The translations under genes were made by a program, and so were the position numbers. A stretch of 64,000 bases of DNA, taken from contig NZ_RCWL01000002.1 of the NCBI RefSeq assembly GCF_003991195.1, forward strand, positions 186,001-250,000, read 5' to 3'. Every line of letters begins with the position of its first letter. Position 1 is the stretch's first letter. Shown piece by piece: positions 36,501 through 45,627 of the stretch. The notes beneath the pieces were generated by a model that worked only from the letters and a program-made list of their open reading frames with translations, did no database searches and had not been told where the DNA came from. Source of the DNA: Gynurincola endophyticus. Lineage in GTDB: Bacteria; Bacteroidota; Bacteroidia; Chitinophagales; Chitinophagaceae.

Positions 36501-38351
36501 TTAATTCAATTTCAATATCAATAATTCTTTTGCCGGAACGGTGAAAGATTCTTTTAATTCATACTCTTTATCAGTAACCACTTCTCTGGCTTTTTGAGCT
36601 CCTTTTATTCTTTCGGCAAAACGTTTCAGTTTAAATGTTTTGCTTTCTTCTTCTGGGTTCATTACACACATGATTGTTTCTTTATCGTCGTAACGGAAGT
36701 ATACATATACACCGTCTTCAGGTACATAGTGCATAAATTTTCCGGCAGCCAATGCAGATGATTTTTTTCTGTAATTCGCTAACTTTTTAAAGTGCTGAAA
36801 AAAGTCTTCTTCCATTTTTGTTCTGCCGCTGCTTTCAAATTTATTCACGGTATCTTCTTTCCATCCGCCAGGAAAATCTTCTCTTACTTTTCCATCGGGA
36901 TCTGCGAAATTCTTCATCAGAATTTCAGCTCCGTAATATACCTGTGGAATACCTCTGAAAGTAAACAACCAGTTGATGGCCATTTTCATTTTAGCAACAT
37001 CCTCTCCTACCATTGAAAAGAATCTGCTTACATCATGATTATCGAGGAATATAACATTTCTGTTGGGATCTTTATATACAAAATCGTTAGAGGTAGTCAG
37101 TTGTAAACGCGAAACACCTTCTGTCCAGCCAAACTTTTCATTTAACGCGGGTAATATTCCGTATAAATTCAACTGAAAATCGGTTACACCCGGTAAATTA
37201 CTTTTGAAAGGGATATCATAATGATTGGCTGCAAAAAAACTTTGGTTTGGAACGCCGTGTACCCAGGTTTCACCAAAGATCAGCAATTGCGGATATTCTT
37301 CCAATAAAGCCGCATTACAACGATTCATGAAGTCAAGGTCATTATAAGCATAAGTATCGATTCTCCAGCCATCTAAGCCGAACTCTTCAGTGCTCCACAA
37401 AGCGTGTTGAATCAAAAATTTCTCTACGAATATATTGTGATGATTTAAATCAGCCATTGAAGGTACAAACCAGCCGTCGCTCATTCTTTTTTTATCAATT
37501 TCTGAAGCGTACGGATCCATCAAGACCTGGTCTTTATAAGTCGTATTGGTATACTCATCCCACCAATGAAACCACGAACTATCAGGCATATCTTTATACA
37601 GAAAGTGTTCAGTGCCGATGTGATTGTAAACAACATCCTGAATCAATTTCATTCCTTTTGCATGAATCGCATCTGCGAGCTGATAATAAGCTTTATTTCC
37701 TCCCAAACGGGGATCTACTTCATAATGATCGGTGGTAGAATACCCATGCTCAGAACGGCCTGGCATATCAGAAGTCAATACCGGATTTAACCAGATGGCA
37801 GTAACACCAATATCTGATAAATAATCCAGCTTATTTTGAACACCTGCTAAATCACCTCCATGACGGTCGAACATTTTTTGTCTGTTCAGACTTTGGTCTA
37901 ACATACCTTTTATCCGGTCATTAGACGGGTCGCCATTACTAAAACGGTCGGGCATGATCAGATAAATCAGATCTCTTGTATCCACCCCGACGATTCTTGA
38001 CCGGCCGTTTTGGGTGTTTTTATTTTTTAATTCATACCTGAATTGTTTGAATCCTTTTTTCCGGGTATTCTGTACCTGAAAGTCAATCACTCCAGCTTTT
38101 GCACCTGCGGCGATGGTCAGGTCTACTGCGATATAGTTTTTGTTATCGAAGAAATGAACTTTATTCACCGTTACGCCGGGATATGCAGTGGTAATACCGG
38201 TAACGCCGTCAGCGATATTTTCACCACGCAATAAAATTTGCAGGGAAGGATCTTTCATACCCACATACCAATGTGTAGGATATGCTTTCGGGTTAGCCCA
38301 TAATTGTATACCAATCAACAATGCAAACACAAAAAGAAATGAATACTTCAT
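36501..38351 (-). CDS. GH13 cyclomaltodextrinase/neopullulanase-like alpha-glucanase
   Basis: A 616-residue exported enzyme (signal peptide about 1-19, ending L-W-A). The N-terminal cyclomaltodextrinase-N domain (about 22-112) is followed by a GH13 barrel with nucleophile Asp332 in W-R-I-D-T-Y, acid/base Glu361 in F-G-E-T-W-V-H-G and Asp440 in D-N-H-D-V-S-R-F, then a C-terminal beta domain. It is related to SusA-type periplasmic neopullulanases, which cut cyclodextrins, maltodextrins or pullulan. Downstream in the operon order is the SLC45-like transporter gene region, and the glg genes lie on the same strand, so it probably feeds glucose units to them. Confidence 0.9.
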   Translation of the reverse strand: MKYSFLFVFALLIGIQLWANPKAYPTHWYVGMKDPSLQILLRGENIADGVTGITTAYPGVTVNKVHFFDNKNYIAVDLTIAAGAKAGVIDFQVQNTRKKGFKQFRYELKNKNTQNGRSRIVGVDTRDLIYLIMPDRFSNGDPSNDRIKGMLDQSLNRQKMFDRHGGDLAGVQNKLDYLSDIGVTAIWLNPVLTSDMPGRSEHGYSTTDHYEVDPRLGGNKAYYQLADAIHAKGMKLIQDVVYNHIGTEHFLYKDMPDSSWFHWWDEYTNTTYKDQVLMDPYASEIDKKRMSDGWFVPSMADLNHHNIFVEKFLIQHALWSTEEFGLDGWRIDTYAYNDLDFMNRCNAALLEEYPQLLIFGETWVHGVPNQSFFAANHYDIPFKSNLPGVTDFQLNLYGILPALNEKFGWTEGVSRLQLTTSNDFVYKDPNRNVIFLDNHDVSRFFSMVGEDVAKMKMAINWLFTFRGIPQVYYGAEILMKNFADPDGKVREDFPGGWKEDTVNKFESSGRTKMEEDFFQHFKKLANYRKKSSALAAGKFMHYVPEDGVYVYFRYDDKETIMCVMNPEEESKTFKLKRFAERIKGAQKAREVVTDKEYELKESFTVPAKELLILKLN

Positions 38352-38492
38352 CTTTAATATTTTTGAACCATTAAGAAGTTAAGGAATTAAGTCACTACAC
38401 TTTTCATTCTCCACTCTCCTCCGCCAGTTTAGGGAATTGAAACATGAAGGAAATGAACCATACGGTAGCTATTTATAATGAAAAAATTATCT

Positions 38493-39860
38493 TTACCGAT
38501 TAATATCCCCCACTTTCAATTTATCTTCGCCCGGGTCATATACACGCAGTACGGCTACTGCAGCAATTAAGAAACACACACCTGCCAATACCAGTGCATA
38601 AACCGGTTTACCATTGAACAGAACTTTTACCATCGGACCACCGATGATACCATTTAATATCTGAGGAAGCGTGATGAAAAAATTAAAAATACCCATGTAG
38701 ATACCCATTTTTCCGGCAGGAATGGAGCTGGCCAGAATAACATACGGCATTGCAAGAATACTTGCCCAGGCAATACCTACCAGTACCATGGAGAAAATTA
38801 AAAACTCTTTATTTGGAGCAAAATAAATAGAAATCAAACCGAGTGCACCGATGACCAATGAAATAGCGTGTGTTTTTTTACGGCCGATTTTACGGGCAAT
38901 TTTCGGTAGCATTAAAGCATAAATAGCCGATACACCATTGTATACACCAAAAATCACTCCTGTCCACCCCTGTGCATCTCTAAAAGCTTCTGAAGAAGAA
39001 TCAGCCGGATCCAATCCTAATATATGCGTGGCAATCGTATCAGTAGTAAATACCCACATACCGAATAAGGCAAACCACGAAAAGAATTGCACCAGCCCCA
39101 GCTGACGCATCGTTAAAGGGATATTTTTAAAGTCTCTGAAAATATTCCATCCACCTTCTTCTTTAGTTTCGCCGTGATAAGCTTTATAGTCTTGCGGATT
39201 ATATTCTTTGGTTTTAAAAACAGTCCATAACACACTTAATACAAAACACACCGCTCCGATGTAAAAAGCATATTTTACATTATCGGCAATTACTCCTTCA
39301 GGAGCATCCGAATCAATAAACTTACCTAAAACAAAGGGTAAAAAAGAACCGATTACGGCACCGGCACCGATAAGAGCTGTTTGTACCGAAAAACCGGAAG
39401 TATGCTGTTCTGCAGACAGATTATCAGCAACCAAAGCGCGGAAAGGTTCCATTGCCAGGTTAAAGCAGGCATCCATAATCATTAGGAAACCTGCACCGAT
39501 AATCACCAGAGGAGCAATATCTCCCAGAATATTTGCATTCGGCATGAGTGTAAGTGCCCCTGCCGATAAAATAGAACCCGCTAAAATATAAGGACGTCTT
39601 CTTCCCAGTTTCGACCAGGTACGGTCGCTGTAGTGCCCTACAATAGGTTGAACAATAAGGCCGATCAAAGGAGCTGCCAGCCAAAACCACGAAAGTTGAT
39701 GCACATCTGCACCGTAGGTTCTTAAAATACCGGAAGCATTGGAATTTTGAAGTGCAAAGCCAAACTGAATGCCGAAAAACCCAAAGCTCATATTGAAAAT
39801 CTGAGCAAGGCTCATCATTGGCTTCTTCTTAAAGGAAGAAGGAGTGGTAGTGGATGACAT
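38493..39860 (-). CDS. MFS sugar transporter, SLC45/maltose-transporter-like
   Basis: A 455-residue inner-membrane protein with about 12 hydrophobic helices. The cytoplasmic loop motif G-H-Y-S-D-R-T-W-S-K-L-G-R-R-R-P-Y-I (about residues 74-93) is typical of the SLC45/GPH-like sucrose and maltose carriers. The second half has an equivalent P-K-I-A-R-K-I-G-R-K-K-T-H motif. It probably imports maltose or maltodextrin released by the GH13 enzyme encoded next to it, by proton symport; the sugar is inferred. It lies between the GH13 and glgC genes, all leftward. Confidence 0.85.
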   Translation of the reverse strand: MSSTTTPSSFKKKPMMSLAQIFNMSFGFFGIQFGFALQNSNASGILRTYGADVHQLSWFWLAAPLIGLIVQPIVGHYSDRTWSKLGRRRPYILAGSILSAGALTLMPNANILGDIAPLVIIGAGFLMIMDACFNLAMEPFRALVADNLSAEQHTSGFSVQTALIGAGAVIGSFLPFVLGKFIDSDAPEGVIADNVKYAFYIGAVCFVLSVLWTVFKTKEYNPQDYKAYHGETKEEGGWNIFRDFKNIPLTMRQLGLVQFFSWFALFGMWVFTTDTIATHILGLDPADSSSEAFRDAQGWTGVIFGVYNGVSAIYALMLPKIARKIGRKKTHAISLVIGALGLISIYFAPNKEFLIFSMVLVGIAWASILAMPYVILASSIPAGKMGIYMGIFNFFITLPQILNGIIGGPMVKVLFNGKPVYALVLAGVCFLIAAVAVLRVYDPGEDKLKVGDINR

Positions 39861-39960
39861 AGCAATCTTTAGTTTTATCAGACCGAAAGATAATAAACTT
39901 TGCGTATTTAATACACATTGCTTAAATATTTTTTCTGCCCTCTCCTGCCACTCCCTGTTT

Positions 39961-41238
39961 TTAGCCGATAATATAGTTATCAGGAATAATCGCGTTCTTT
40001 TTGATTACGACGATTCCGTCTTTTACAGTATATAATTCATGATCACTGTTTTCAAGCGATTGGTCTCCTTTAATCTGAACATTATGCCCTATGCGGCAGT
40101 TTTTATCAATGATCGCATTCTGAATCAGGCAATTATTTCCGATACCAATAGGTGGCATTCCACGTTCACGTGCGCGATTCATTTCATCGATCGTTTCAAA
40201 ATAATCACTACCCATCATATAACAGTGTTGAACGACGGTTCCTTCACCGATACGGCTTCTGATACCGATCACAGAGTTTTCGATAGATGCTGCGCGGATA
40301 ATACATCCTTCTGCAATGATTGTACGGTTCAGCGTGGTACCGTTTATTTTTGCCGGCGGCAACATTCTCGCACGCGAATAAATGGCGTTATTTCTGTCGA
40401 ATAAATTAAACGGAGGCAAATCATCCGTCAGCGCGAGATTCGCTTCAAAGAAAGAAGATATATTCCCGATATCCGTCCAGTAACCTTCATACTGGTAACT
40501 GACTACTTTATGATTTTCGATTGATTTTGGCAGAATTTCTTTTCCAAAATCGGTCGATTCACGATAAGTTTCATTCAATAATTTATGCAGTACTCCTTTA
40601 GAAAACACATAAATACCCATTGAGGCGAGGTAGTTTCTTCCGGCCTGTTGCATTTCTTCACCTGTATCGCTCGCCCATCCTTCCAACAGGTCAGTAGATG
40701 GTTTTTCGATAAAGGCGGTAATACTTTTATCAGCAGCAACTTTCATAATACCGAAATCAGTGGCGTCTTTGGCAGTAACAGGAATCGTTGCGATTGATAC
40801 ATCCGCTTCTGCATCAATATGTGATTGAATCATATGCTGGAAGTCCATCTGATACAACTGATCACCACTTAACACCAATACATAATCGTATTCCTGTTGG
40901 GTGAGGTGTCTGAACGATTGACGAACGGCGTCTGCGGTACCCTGAAACCAACCGGCATTATCGGGAGTTTGTTCTGCTGCAAGGATATCTACGAAAGCTG
41001 AGCTGAAAATACTGAAGTGATAAGTATTCTTAATATGTTTATTGAGCGAAGCGGAATTAAACTGCGTTAATACATACATTCTGGTGATGTTTGAATTAAT
41101 ACAGTTTGAGATAGGTATATCCACCAATCTGTATTTACCGGCAATGGGTACTGCGGGTTTAGATCTGCTGGCGGTCAGGGGATATAATCGTGTGCCGGCT
41201 CCTCCTCCTAAAATGATTGCGATCACTTGCTTGCTCAT
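39961..41238 (-). CDS. glgC: glucose-1-phosphate adenylyltransferase
   Basis: Makes ADP-glucose from glucose-1-phosphate and ATP, the committed step of glycogen synthesis. The 425-residue product has the nucleotide-binding G-G-G-A-G-T-R-L-Y-P-L-T and K-P-A-V-P-I-A-G-K-Y-R-L-V-D at the N-terminus and G-W-F-Q-G-T-A-D-A-V-R (about 105-115). The C-terminal left-handed beta-helix (about 300-425) has I-G-x and I-A-E-G-C-I-I repeats, the part that gives allosteric control. It starts 15 bases after the glgA stop, so glgA and glgC are one operon. Confidence 0.95.
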   Translation of the reverse strand: MSKQVIAIILGGGAGTRLYPLTASRSKPAVPIAGKYRLVDIPISNCINSNITRMYVLTQFNSASLNKHIKNTYHFSIFSSAFVDILAAEQTPDNAGWFQGTADAVRQSFRHLTQQEYDYVLVLSGDQLYQMDFQHMIQSHIDAEADVSIATIPVTAKDATDFGIMKVAADKSITAFIEKPSTDLLEGWASDTGEEMQQAGRNYLASMGIYVFSKGVLHKLLNETYRESTDFGKEILPKSIENHKVVSYQYEGYWTDIGNISSFFEANLALTDDLPPFNLFDRNNAIYSRARMLPPAKINGTTLNRTIIAEGCIIRAASIENSVIGIRSRIGEGTVVQHCYMMGSDYFETIDEMNRARERGMPPIGIGNNCLIQNAIIDKNCRIGHNVQIKGDQSLENSDHELYTVKDGIVVIKKNAIIPDNYIIG

Positions 41239-41253
41239 AGTCGTCTGTTTTTG

Positions 41254-42660
41254 TTATTGATAAATGCTCATATATTGCTGAATGCTGCTTTCCCAGCTAT
41301 GGTCGATTTTCATCATCTGTTTTTGGTATTCTGCCATTTTTTTCGTATCTTGATATAAGGCACATGCTCTGTAAACGGCATGTGTAAGATCTCCTGTTGA
41401 TACATTTTCAAAACGGATACCAAAGCCTCCTTCATCGCCTACATCAATCACAGTATCCTGTAATCCTCCGGTTCTTCTTACCAATGGCATCGTACCGTAT
41501 CTTAATGCGTACATCTGATTCAGCCCGCAGGGTTCTACTCTTGAAGGCATCATCAAAAAATCTGCACCGGCATACATTGCATGGCTCAGGGCTTCATTAT
41601 AGCCAACAAATACATTGTAATCGTTTTCGGCTATAGACTTTAACTGTACCAATGCGTTTTCGGTTTCCGGACTTCCCGATCCGAGAATCAGGAAATTCAT
41701 TTTGCGTCCGATGTAACGGAAAGAGTCGCGTATGGCTGAAGGAATAATTTCGGCTCCCTTTTCTCCCACCAATCTTCCGATAAAGATGAACAAAGGTTTA
41801 GATTCATCTAACTGGAAACGCTTACACAGTTGTTTTTTATGGTAATTTTTACCTTTCGAAACGGTTTTAACCGAATAGTGTTGATCAAGATACTGATCGT
41901 TTTCAGGATCCCATACTTTTACATCAATTCCATTGAGGATACCGATACACTTTTTTGATTCCTGTTGAAATAATCGTTCCAGCCCATTGGCATGTTGTTG
42001 TAATTCGCGCATGTAATTGGGTGAAACAGTAGTTACCCAATCTGCACATTTTACGGCGGATGCGAGTGGATTGATAGCATTGTTCCAATCCAGTAATCCC
42101 CAATACCAGGTATTCCATTCGGGCAGGTAAATAGATTTCTGCCAGCTCATGGCTCCCTGATATTCGGCGTTGTGTATAGTAAAAACCGTTTTAACGGAGG
42201 AGATCTTTTTAAAACGGTAACAATAACGAAGCATAAACGGAATGAGGCCCGTATGGTGATCGTGTGCATGCAGCACATCAGGTTGGTGCTGCCAGTTTAC
42301 CAACCAATCCAGTACGGCAATCTGAAACGCAGTAAAGCGTTCAACATCATCGTCATAACCATAGATTTTTTCCCGGTCAAGCAAACCGTTGATATCTATG
42401 AGATACAGATCAAACCCTGAATCATTGGAACTTTCTTTAATGACGGTATAATCAAACCACCAGTTTCCCATATTGGTATTTCCCTTGTGCACCACCTCCC
42501 AGTTTTTCTGAAAGAGATATTTAGTACGATACATCGGGCAAACGACTTTCGCTACATTTCCTGCCTGCTGAAGATATTTCGGTAAAGCGCCTACCACATC
42601 CCCCAGCCCACCTGCCTTGGCAAACGGATAGCATTCAGCACTGACATGTACAATTTCCAT
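41254..42660 (-). CDS. glgA: glycogen synthase (ADP-glucose, GT5)
   Basis: Adds glucose from ADP-glucose to glycogen chains. From the preferred ATG at 42660 the protein has 468 residues and begins MEIVHVSAECYPFAKAGGLGDV, with the substrate-binding K-A-G-G-L motif; longer in-frame starts up to 42756 would add an atypical tail. It has the GT-B fold with H-A-H-D-H-H-T-G, I-H-N-A-E-Y-Q-G, F-I-G-R-L-V-G-E-K-G and M-P-S-R-V-E-P-C-G-L-N-Q in the C-terminal domain. It is the first gene of a glgA-glgC operon. Confidence 0.95.
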   Translation of the reverse strand: MEIVHVSAECYPFAKAGGLGDVVGALPKYLQQAGNVAKVVCPMYRTKYLFQKNWEVVHKGNTNMGNWWFDYTVIKESSNDSGFDLYLIDINGLLDREKIYGYDDDVERFTAFQIAVLDWLVNWQHQPDVLHAHDHHTGLIPFMLRYCYRFKKISSVKTVFTIHNAEYQGAMSWQKSIYLPEWNTWYWGLLDWNNAINPLASAVKCADWVTTVSPNYMRELQQHANGLERLFQQESKKCIGILNGIDVKVWDPENDQYLDQHYSVKTVSKGKNYHKKQLCKRFQLDESKPLFIFIGRLVGEKGAEIIPSAIRDSFRYIGRKMNFLILGSGSPETENALVQLKSIAENDYNVFVGYNEALSHAMYAGADFLMMPSRVEPCGLNQMYALRYGTMPLVRRTGGLQDTVIDVGDEGGFGIRFENVSTGDLTHAVYRACALYQDTKKMAEYQKQMMKIDHSWESSIQQYMSIYQ

Positions 42661-42821
42661 TAGATAAAATTTCCTTATCAATATAAGGATTCTTTCGCAG
42701 GAAAGTTCTGATAATTTTAAAAAATGTTTGTAATTGGTGATTAAATTTTCTAACAAAATGGAGGGTTCTTTAAAAAATCTTTTAATTTTAGCGTCTAATT
42801 CTAATTTTCAATTTTCAAAGC

Positions 42822-44444
42822 ATGGCTCAACAAACCAAATGGTCTCAGTTCGGAGTACTAACTATAGTTTTCTTTTTCTGGGGATTTGTAGCAGCATCGA
42901 ACTCTATTTTTATTCCATTCTGTAAAGAATATTTCAATCTTGACCAGATTCAGTCTCAATTGATCGGCTCTGCCTTCTACGGAGCTTATTTTTACGGTTC
43001 TCTGATTTTATATTTATTATCATCTATCAGCGGTACTGACTTATTAAATAAGATCGGTTATAAAAAAGGTATCATTATCGGGTTATCGATTTCAGTGGTA
43101 GGAGCTATTTCATTAGCCTTTGTAAGTGCAATGGAAAATACCACCTTCCCGCTTATCCTGGTAGCTTTCTTCATTATTGCCTTAGGTTTTTCACTGCAAC
43201 AAACAGCAGCACAACCTTTCGCTATTGCGTTGGGTAGCCCTGAAACCGGTGCACACCGTCTGAATATGGCCGGAAGTTTAAACTCTTTCGGGGCCCTTGT
43301 AGGCCCGTTAGCTGTAAGTTACCTGCTTTTCGGTGATGCCAAAGGCGACCACGTAGCTGATATCAGCAAAATTCAACAGTTATACTTCTTCTTATCAGGC
43401 TTGTTTATCATCGCTGCATTAGTATTCGGTTTTACGAAACTTCCTAAAACTACTTCTAATGAAAAATTAGAAAAAAGTCCGAAAGCACTGATCAGTTTAT
43501 TGATCATCGGTGCATTAATTTTACCGATTCTGTTTGCTGATGCCATTCACAATGCCTTACAAATTAATAAAGGATTGATCATTATCTCTTCACTGGTATT
43601 GATTCTGGGTGTATTATTTAATGCACTGGTATCTGCCAGAAAAAATCCGAATGGATGGGGGGCGATGAGTTATCCGCAGTTAACATTGGGTATGATTGCC
43701 ATCTTCGTGTATGTGGGTGTTGAAGTAACCATCGATAATAATTTCGGTGCATTATTGAAACTGCAACAATTCGGAGGATATACCGAACAGGAAATTTCAC
43801 ACCTGGTGTCGCTTTACTGGGGATCGATGATGATCGGCCGCTGGACAGGTGCCGTGAGTGTGTTTAACCTTTCACAAAAAGTAAAGAAAATATTAAAGAT
43901 CGTTGTTCCTTTCCTTGCCTTCGGTGTTATTCTGTTAGTGAATATCATCAAAGGAAATACAGTAGGAGAATTCATGATTTATCCTTTCTATATCGCAGTA
44001 GCGGTAGCGGCGTTCCTGTACAGTGGAGATAAACCGGTGAAGCAGTTAATCACCGTTGCCAGTTTTGCCGCCTTCTTTATTGTATTGTCATTATTCACTA
44101 CCGGGGCAATCGCAAACTTTGCTATCATTTCAACCGGTTTATACTGTTCTGTAATGTGGCCGTCAATCTTTGCATTAGCATTAAACGGTATCGGTAAATA
44201 CACCAGCCAGGGTTCTGCATTCTTAGTAATGATGATTTTAGGTGGTGCAATTATTCCTCCAACACAGGCAGCTGTGATAGATTTAGATATTAACAATACC
44301 GGTGGTATTAACTTCACACATATGTCTTACATCGTTCCTTTAGCTTGTTTCGCTTACCTTATCTGGCATACTGTTAAAACCAGACAGGTGTTAATCAGCC
44401 AGGGGCTGGATGTAGATAAAGCAGTAGAGAGTAAAGGACATTAA
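42822..44444 (+). CDS. FHS-type MFS sugar transporter (glucose/galactose/fucose permease-like)
   Basis: A 540-residue inner-membrane protein with 12 or more hydrophobic helices. The start, V-F-F-F-W-G-F-V-A-A-S-N-S-I-F-I-P, followed by A-F-Y-G-A-Y-F, is typical of FucP/NagP/GlcP-like permeases. Other family motifs are L-Q-Q-T-A-A-Q-P-F-A-I-A-L-G, R-L-N-M-A-G-S-L-N-S-F-G and V-G-V-E-V-T-I. It is longer than the usual 400-440 residues because of extra helices in the middle. With the ROK kinase 86 bases downstream it forms a plausible glucose uptake and phosphorylation pair. The sugar is inferred. Confidence 0.88.
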   Translation: MAQQTKWSQFGVLTIVFFFWGFVAASNSIFIPFCKEYFNLDQIQSQLIGSAFYGAYFYGSLILYLLSSISGTDLLNKIGYKKGIIIGLSISVVGAISLAFVSAMENTTFPLILVAFFIIALGFSLQQTAAQPFAIALGSPETGAHRLNMAGSLNSFGALVGPLAVSYLLFGDAKGDHVADISKIQQLYFFLSGLFIIAALVFGFTKLPKTTSNEKLEKSPKALISLLIIGALILPILFADAIHNALQINKGLIIISSLVLILGVLFNALVSARKNPNGWGAMSYPQLTLGMIAIFVYVGVEVTIDNNFGALLKLQQFGGYTEQEISHLVSLYWGSMMIGRWTGAVSVFNLSQKVKKILKIVVPFLAFGVILLVNIIKGNTVGEFMIYPFYIAVAVAAFLYSGDKPVKQLITVASFAAFFIVLSLFTTGAIANFAIISTGLYCSVMWPSIFALALNGIGKYTSQGSAFLVMMILGGAIIPPTQAAVIDLDINNTGGINFTHMSYIVPLACFAYLIWHTVKTRQVLISQGLDVDKAVESKGH

Positions 44445-44454
44445 TTCAATTAAG

Positions 44455-44507
44455 AATTAATAACTAAGAGTTAGGAATTATACATTCTTAACTCTTAGTT
44501 ATTAATT
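44455..44507. repeat. 24-base inverted repeat between the MFS and ROK genes
   Basis: Arms 44455-44478 and 44484-44507 pair with a single mismatch around the 5-base loop TATAC, giving a very strong hairpin. No T-run follows. It could attenuate read-through into the ROK gene, stabilise the upstream mRNA, or be one of the dispersed AT-rich repeats of the window. Confidence 0.75.
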
Positions 44508-44530
44508 ATAAAATATAAACGACTAACGAT

Positions 44531-45508
44531 ATGTCAACTTTAAAAAGAAAGGAATACGCGATAGGAATTGATATAGGTGGAACCAATACCGTATTCGGTT
44601 TAGTAGATCATCGTGGAGCAATCAGTTATCGTGGAGCTGTATCAACTAAGAAACATGAGAAAATAGAAGATTATATTCAAGATTTATATATCGCATTACA
44701 ACCGGCTATTGAACAGGCCGGCGGTATCCATAACGTAGAAGGAATCGGTGTAGGCGCTCCTAATGGCAACTACTACTCAGGTACCATCGAATATGCACCG
44801 AATCTCACCTGGAAAGGGATTATTCCGATTGCGGAATTGTTGTCTGAAAAATTCGGTGTTCCGTGTTCATTAACCAATGATGCAAATGCTGCGGCGGTGG
44901 GCGAAATGATGTATGGTGTAGCCAGAGGCATGAAAGATTTTTTAATGATCACCTTAGGAACGGGAGTTGGCAGTGGTATTGTAGCTAATGGGCAGTTGAT
45001 TCTTGGTCATGATGGATTTGCCGGTGAGCTCGGGCACGTTACGATTATTCCTGACGGTCGCTTACACCCAGGTACCGGATTGAGAGGATCATTAGAAGCC
45101 TATGCATCGGCAACAGGTGTTGCTGCAACTGCGAAAGAGTTTCTGGAAACACGCCCTGAGATAGAAACCAAAATGTCAGCATACGCAAAAGAAGATATCA
45201 ATTCTAAAGTAGTATATGATTGTGCCGTAGCGGGCGATCTGCTGGCAAAAGAAGTATATGAGTTTACGGGTAAGGTATTAGGACTGGCTTTAGCAAACTT
45301 TGTAATGGCCACTTCACCTTCTGCGATCGTATTCTTCGGTGGAATGACGAAAGCAGGCGACTTCATTTTAAAACCTACCCAGAAACATATGGAAGACAAC
45401 CTGCTGCCTATTTTCAGGAATAAAGTAAAATTGTTGTTTTCTGAACTGGATGAAGCCGATGCTGCAATTTTAGGGGCAAGTGCTTTGGTTTGGGAAAGTA
45501 AATTGTAA
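44531..45508 (+). CDS. ROK-family glucokinase-like kinase without the zinc-binding cysteines
   Basis: A 325-residue cytoplasmic kinase that probably makes glucose-6-phosphate. Visible motifs are the phosphate-binding G-I-D-I-G-G-T-N-T (12-20), catalytic Asp117 in L-T-N-D-A-N-A-A-A, and G-T-G-V-G-S-G-I-V. ROK kinases normally follow the conserved G-H with a CxCGxxGC zinc motif; here the region from His169 to Glu189 (G-R-L-H-P-G-T-G-L-R-G-S-L-E) has no cysteine at all. The rest is intact, so it is likely an active zinc-free variant. Its position after a sugar permease supports a glucose role. Confidence 0.9.
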   Translation: MSTLKRKEYAIGIDIGGTNTVFGLVDHRGAISYRGAVSTKKHEKIEDYIQDLYIALQPAIEQAGGIHNVEGIGVGAPNGNYYSGTIEYAPNLTWKGIIPIAELLSEKFGVPCSLTNDANAAAVGEMMYGVARGMKDFLMITLGTGVGSGIVANGQLILGHDGFAGELGHVTIIPDGRLHPGTGLRGSLEAYASATGVAATAKEFLETRPEIETKMSAYAKEDINSKVVYDCAVAGDLLAKEVYEFTGKVLGLALANFVMATSPSAIVFFGGMTKAGDFILKPTQKHMEDNLLPIFRNKVKLLFSELDEADAAILGASALVWESKL

Positions 45509-45513
45509 TATTA

Positions 45514-45542
45514 AGCGCCGGACACTATCCGGTGCTATTTTT
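45514..45542 (+). terminator. terminator of the ROK kinase gene
   Basis: Nine-base stem AGCGCCGGA/TCCGGTGCT (one G-T pair), loop CACTA, then ATTTTT. It starts 5 bases after the stop codon. Confidence 0.85.
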
Positions 45543-45627
45543 CTGAATTATTACTCATATAATGCCTGAATGAACTAGTAATTAAGCAATCATTTTAAAG
45601 CAAGTATCAAAATCTCCTCTCAAAACC

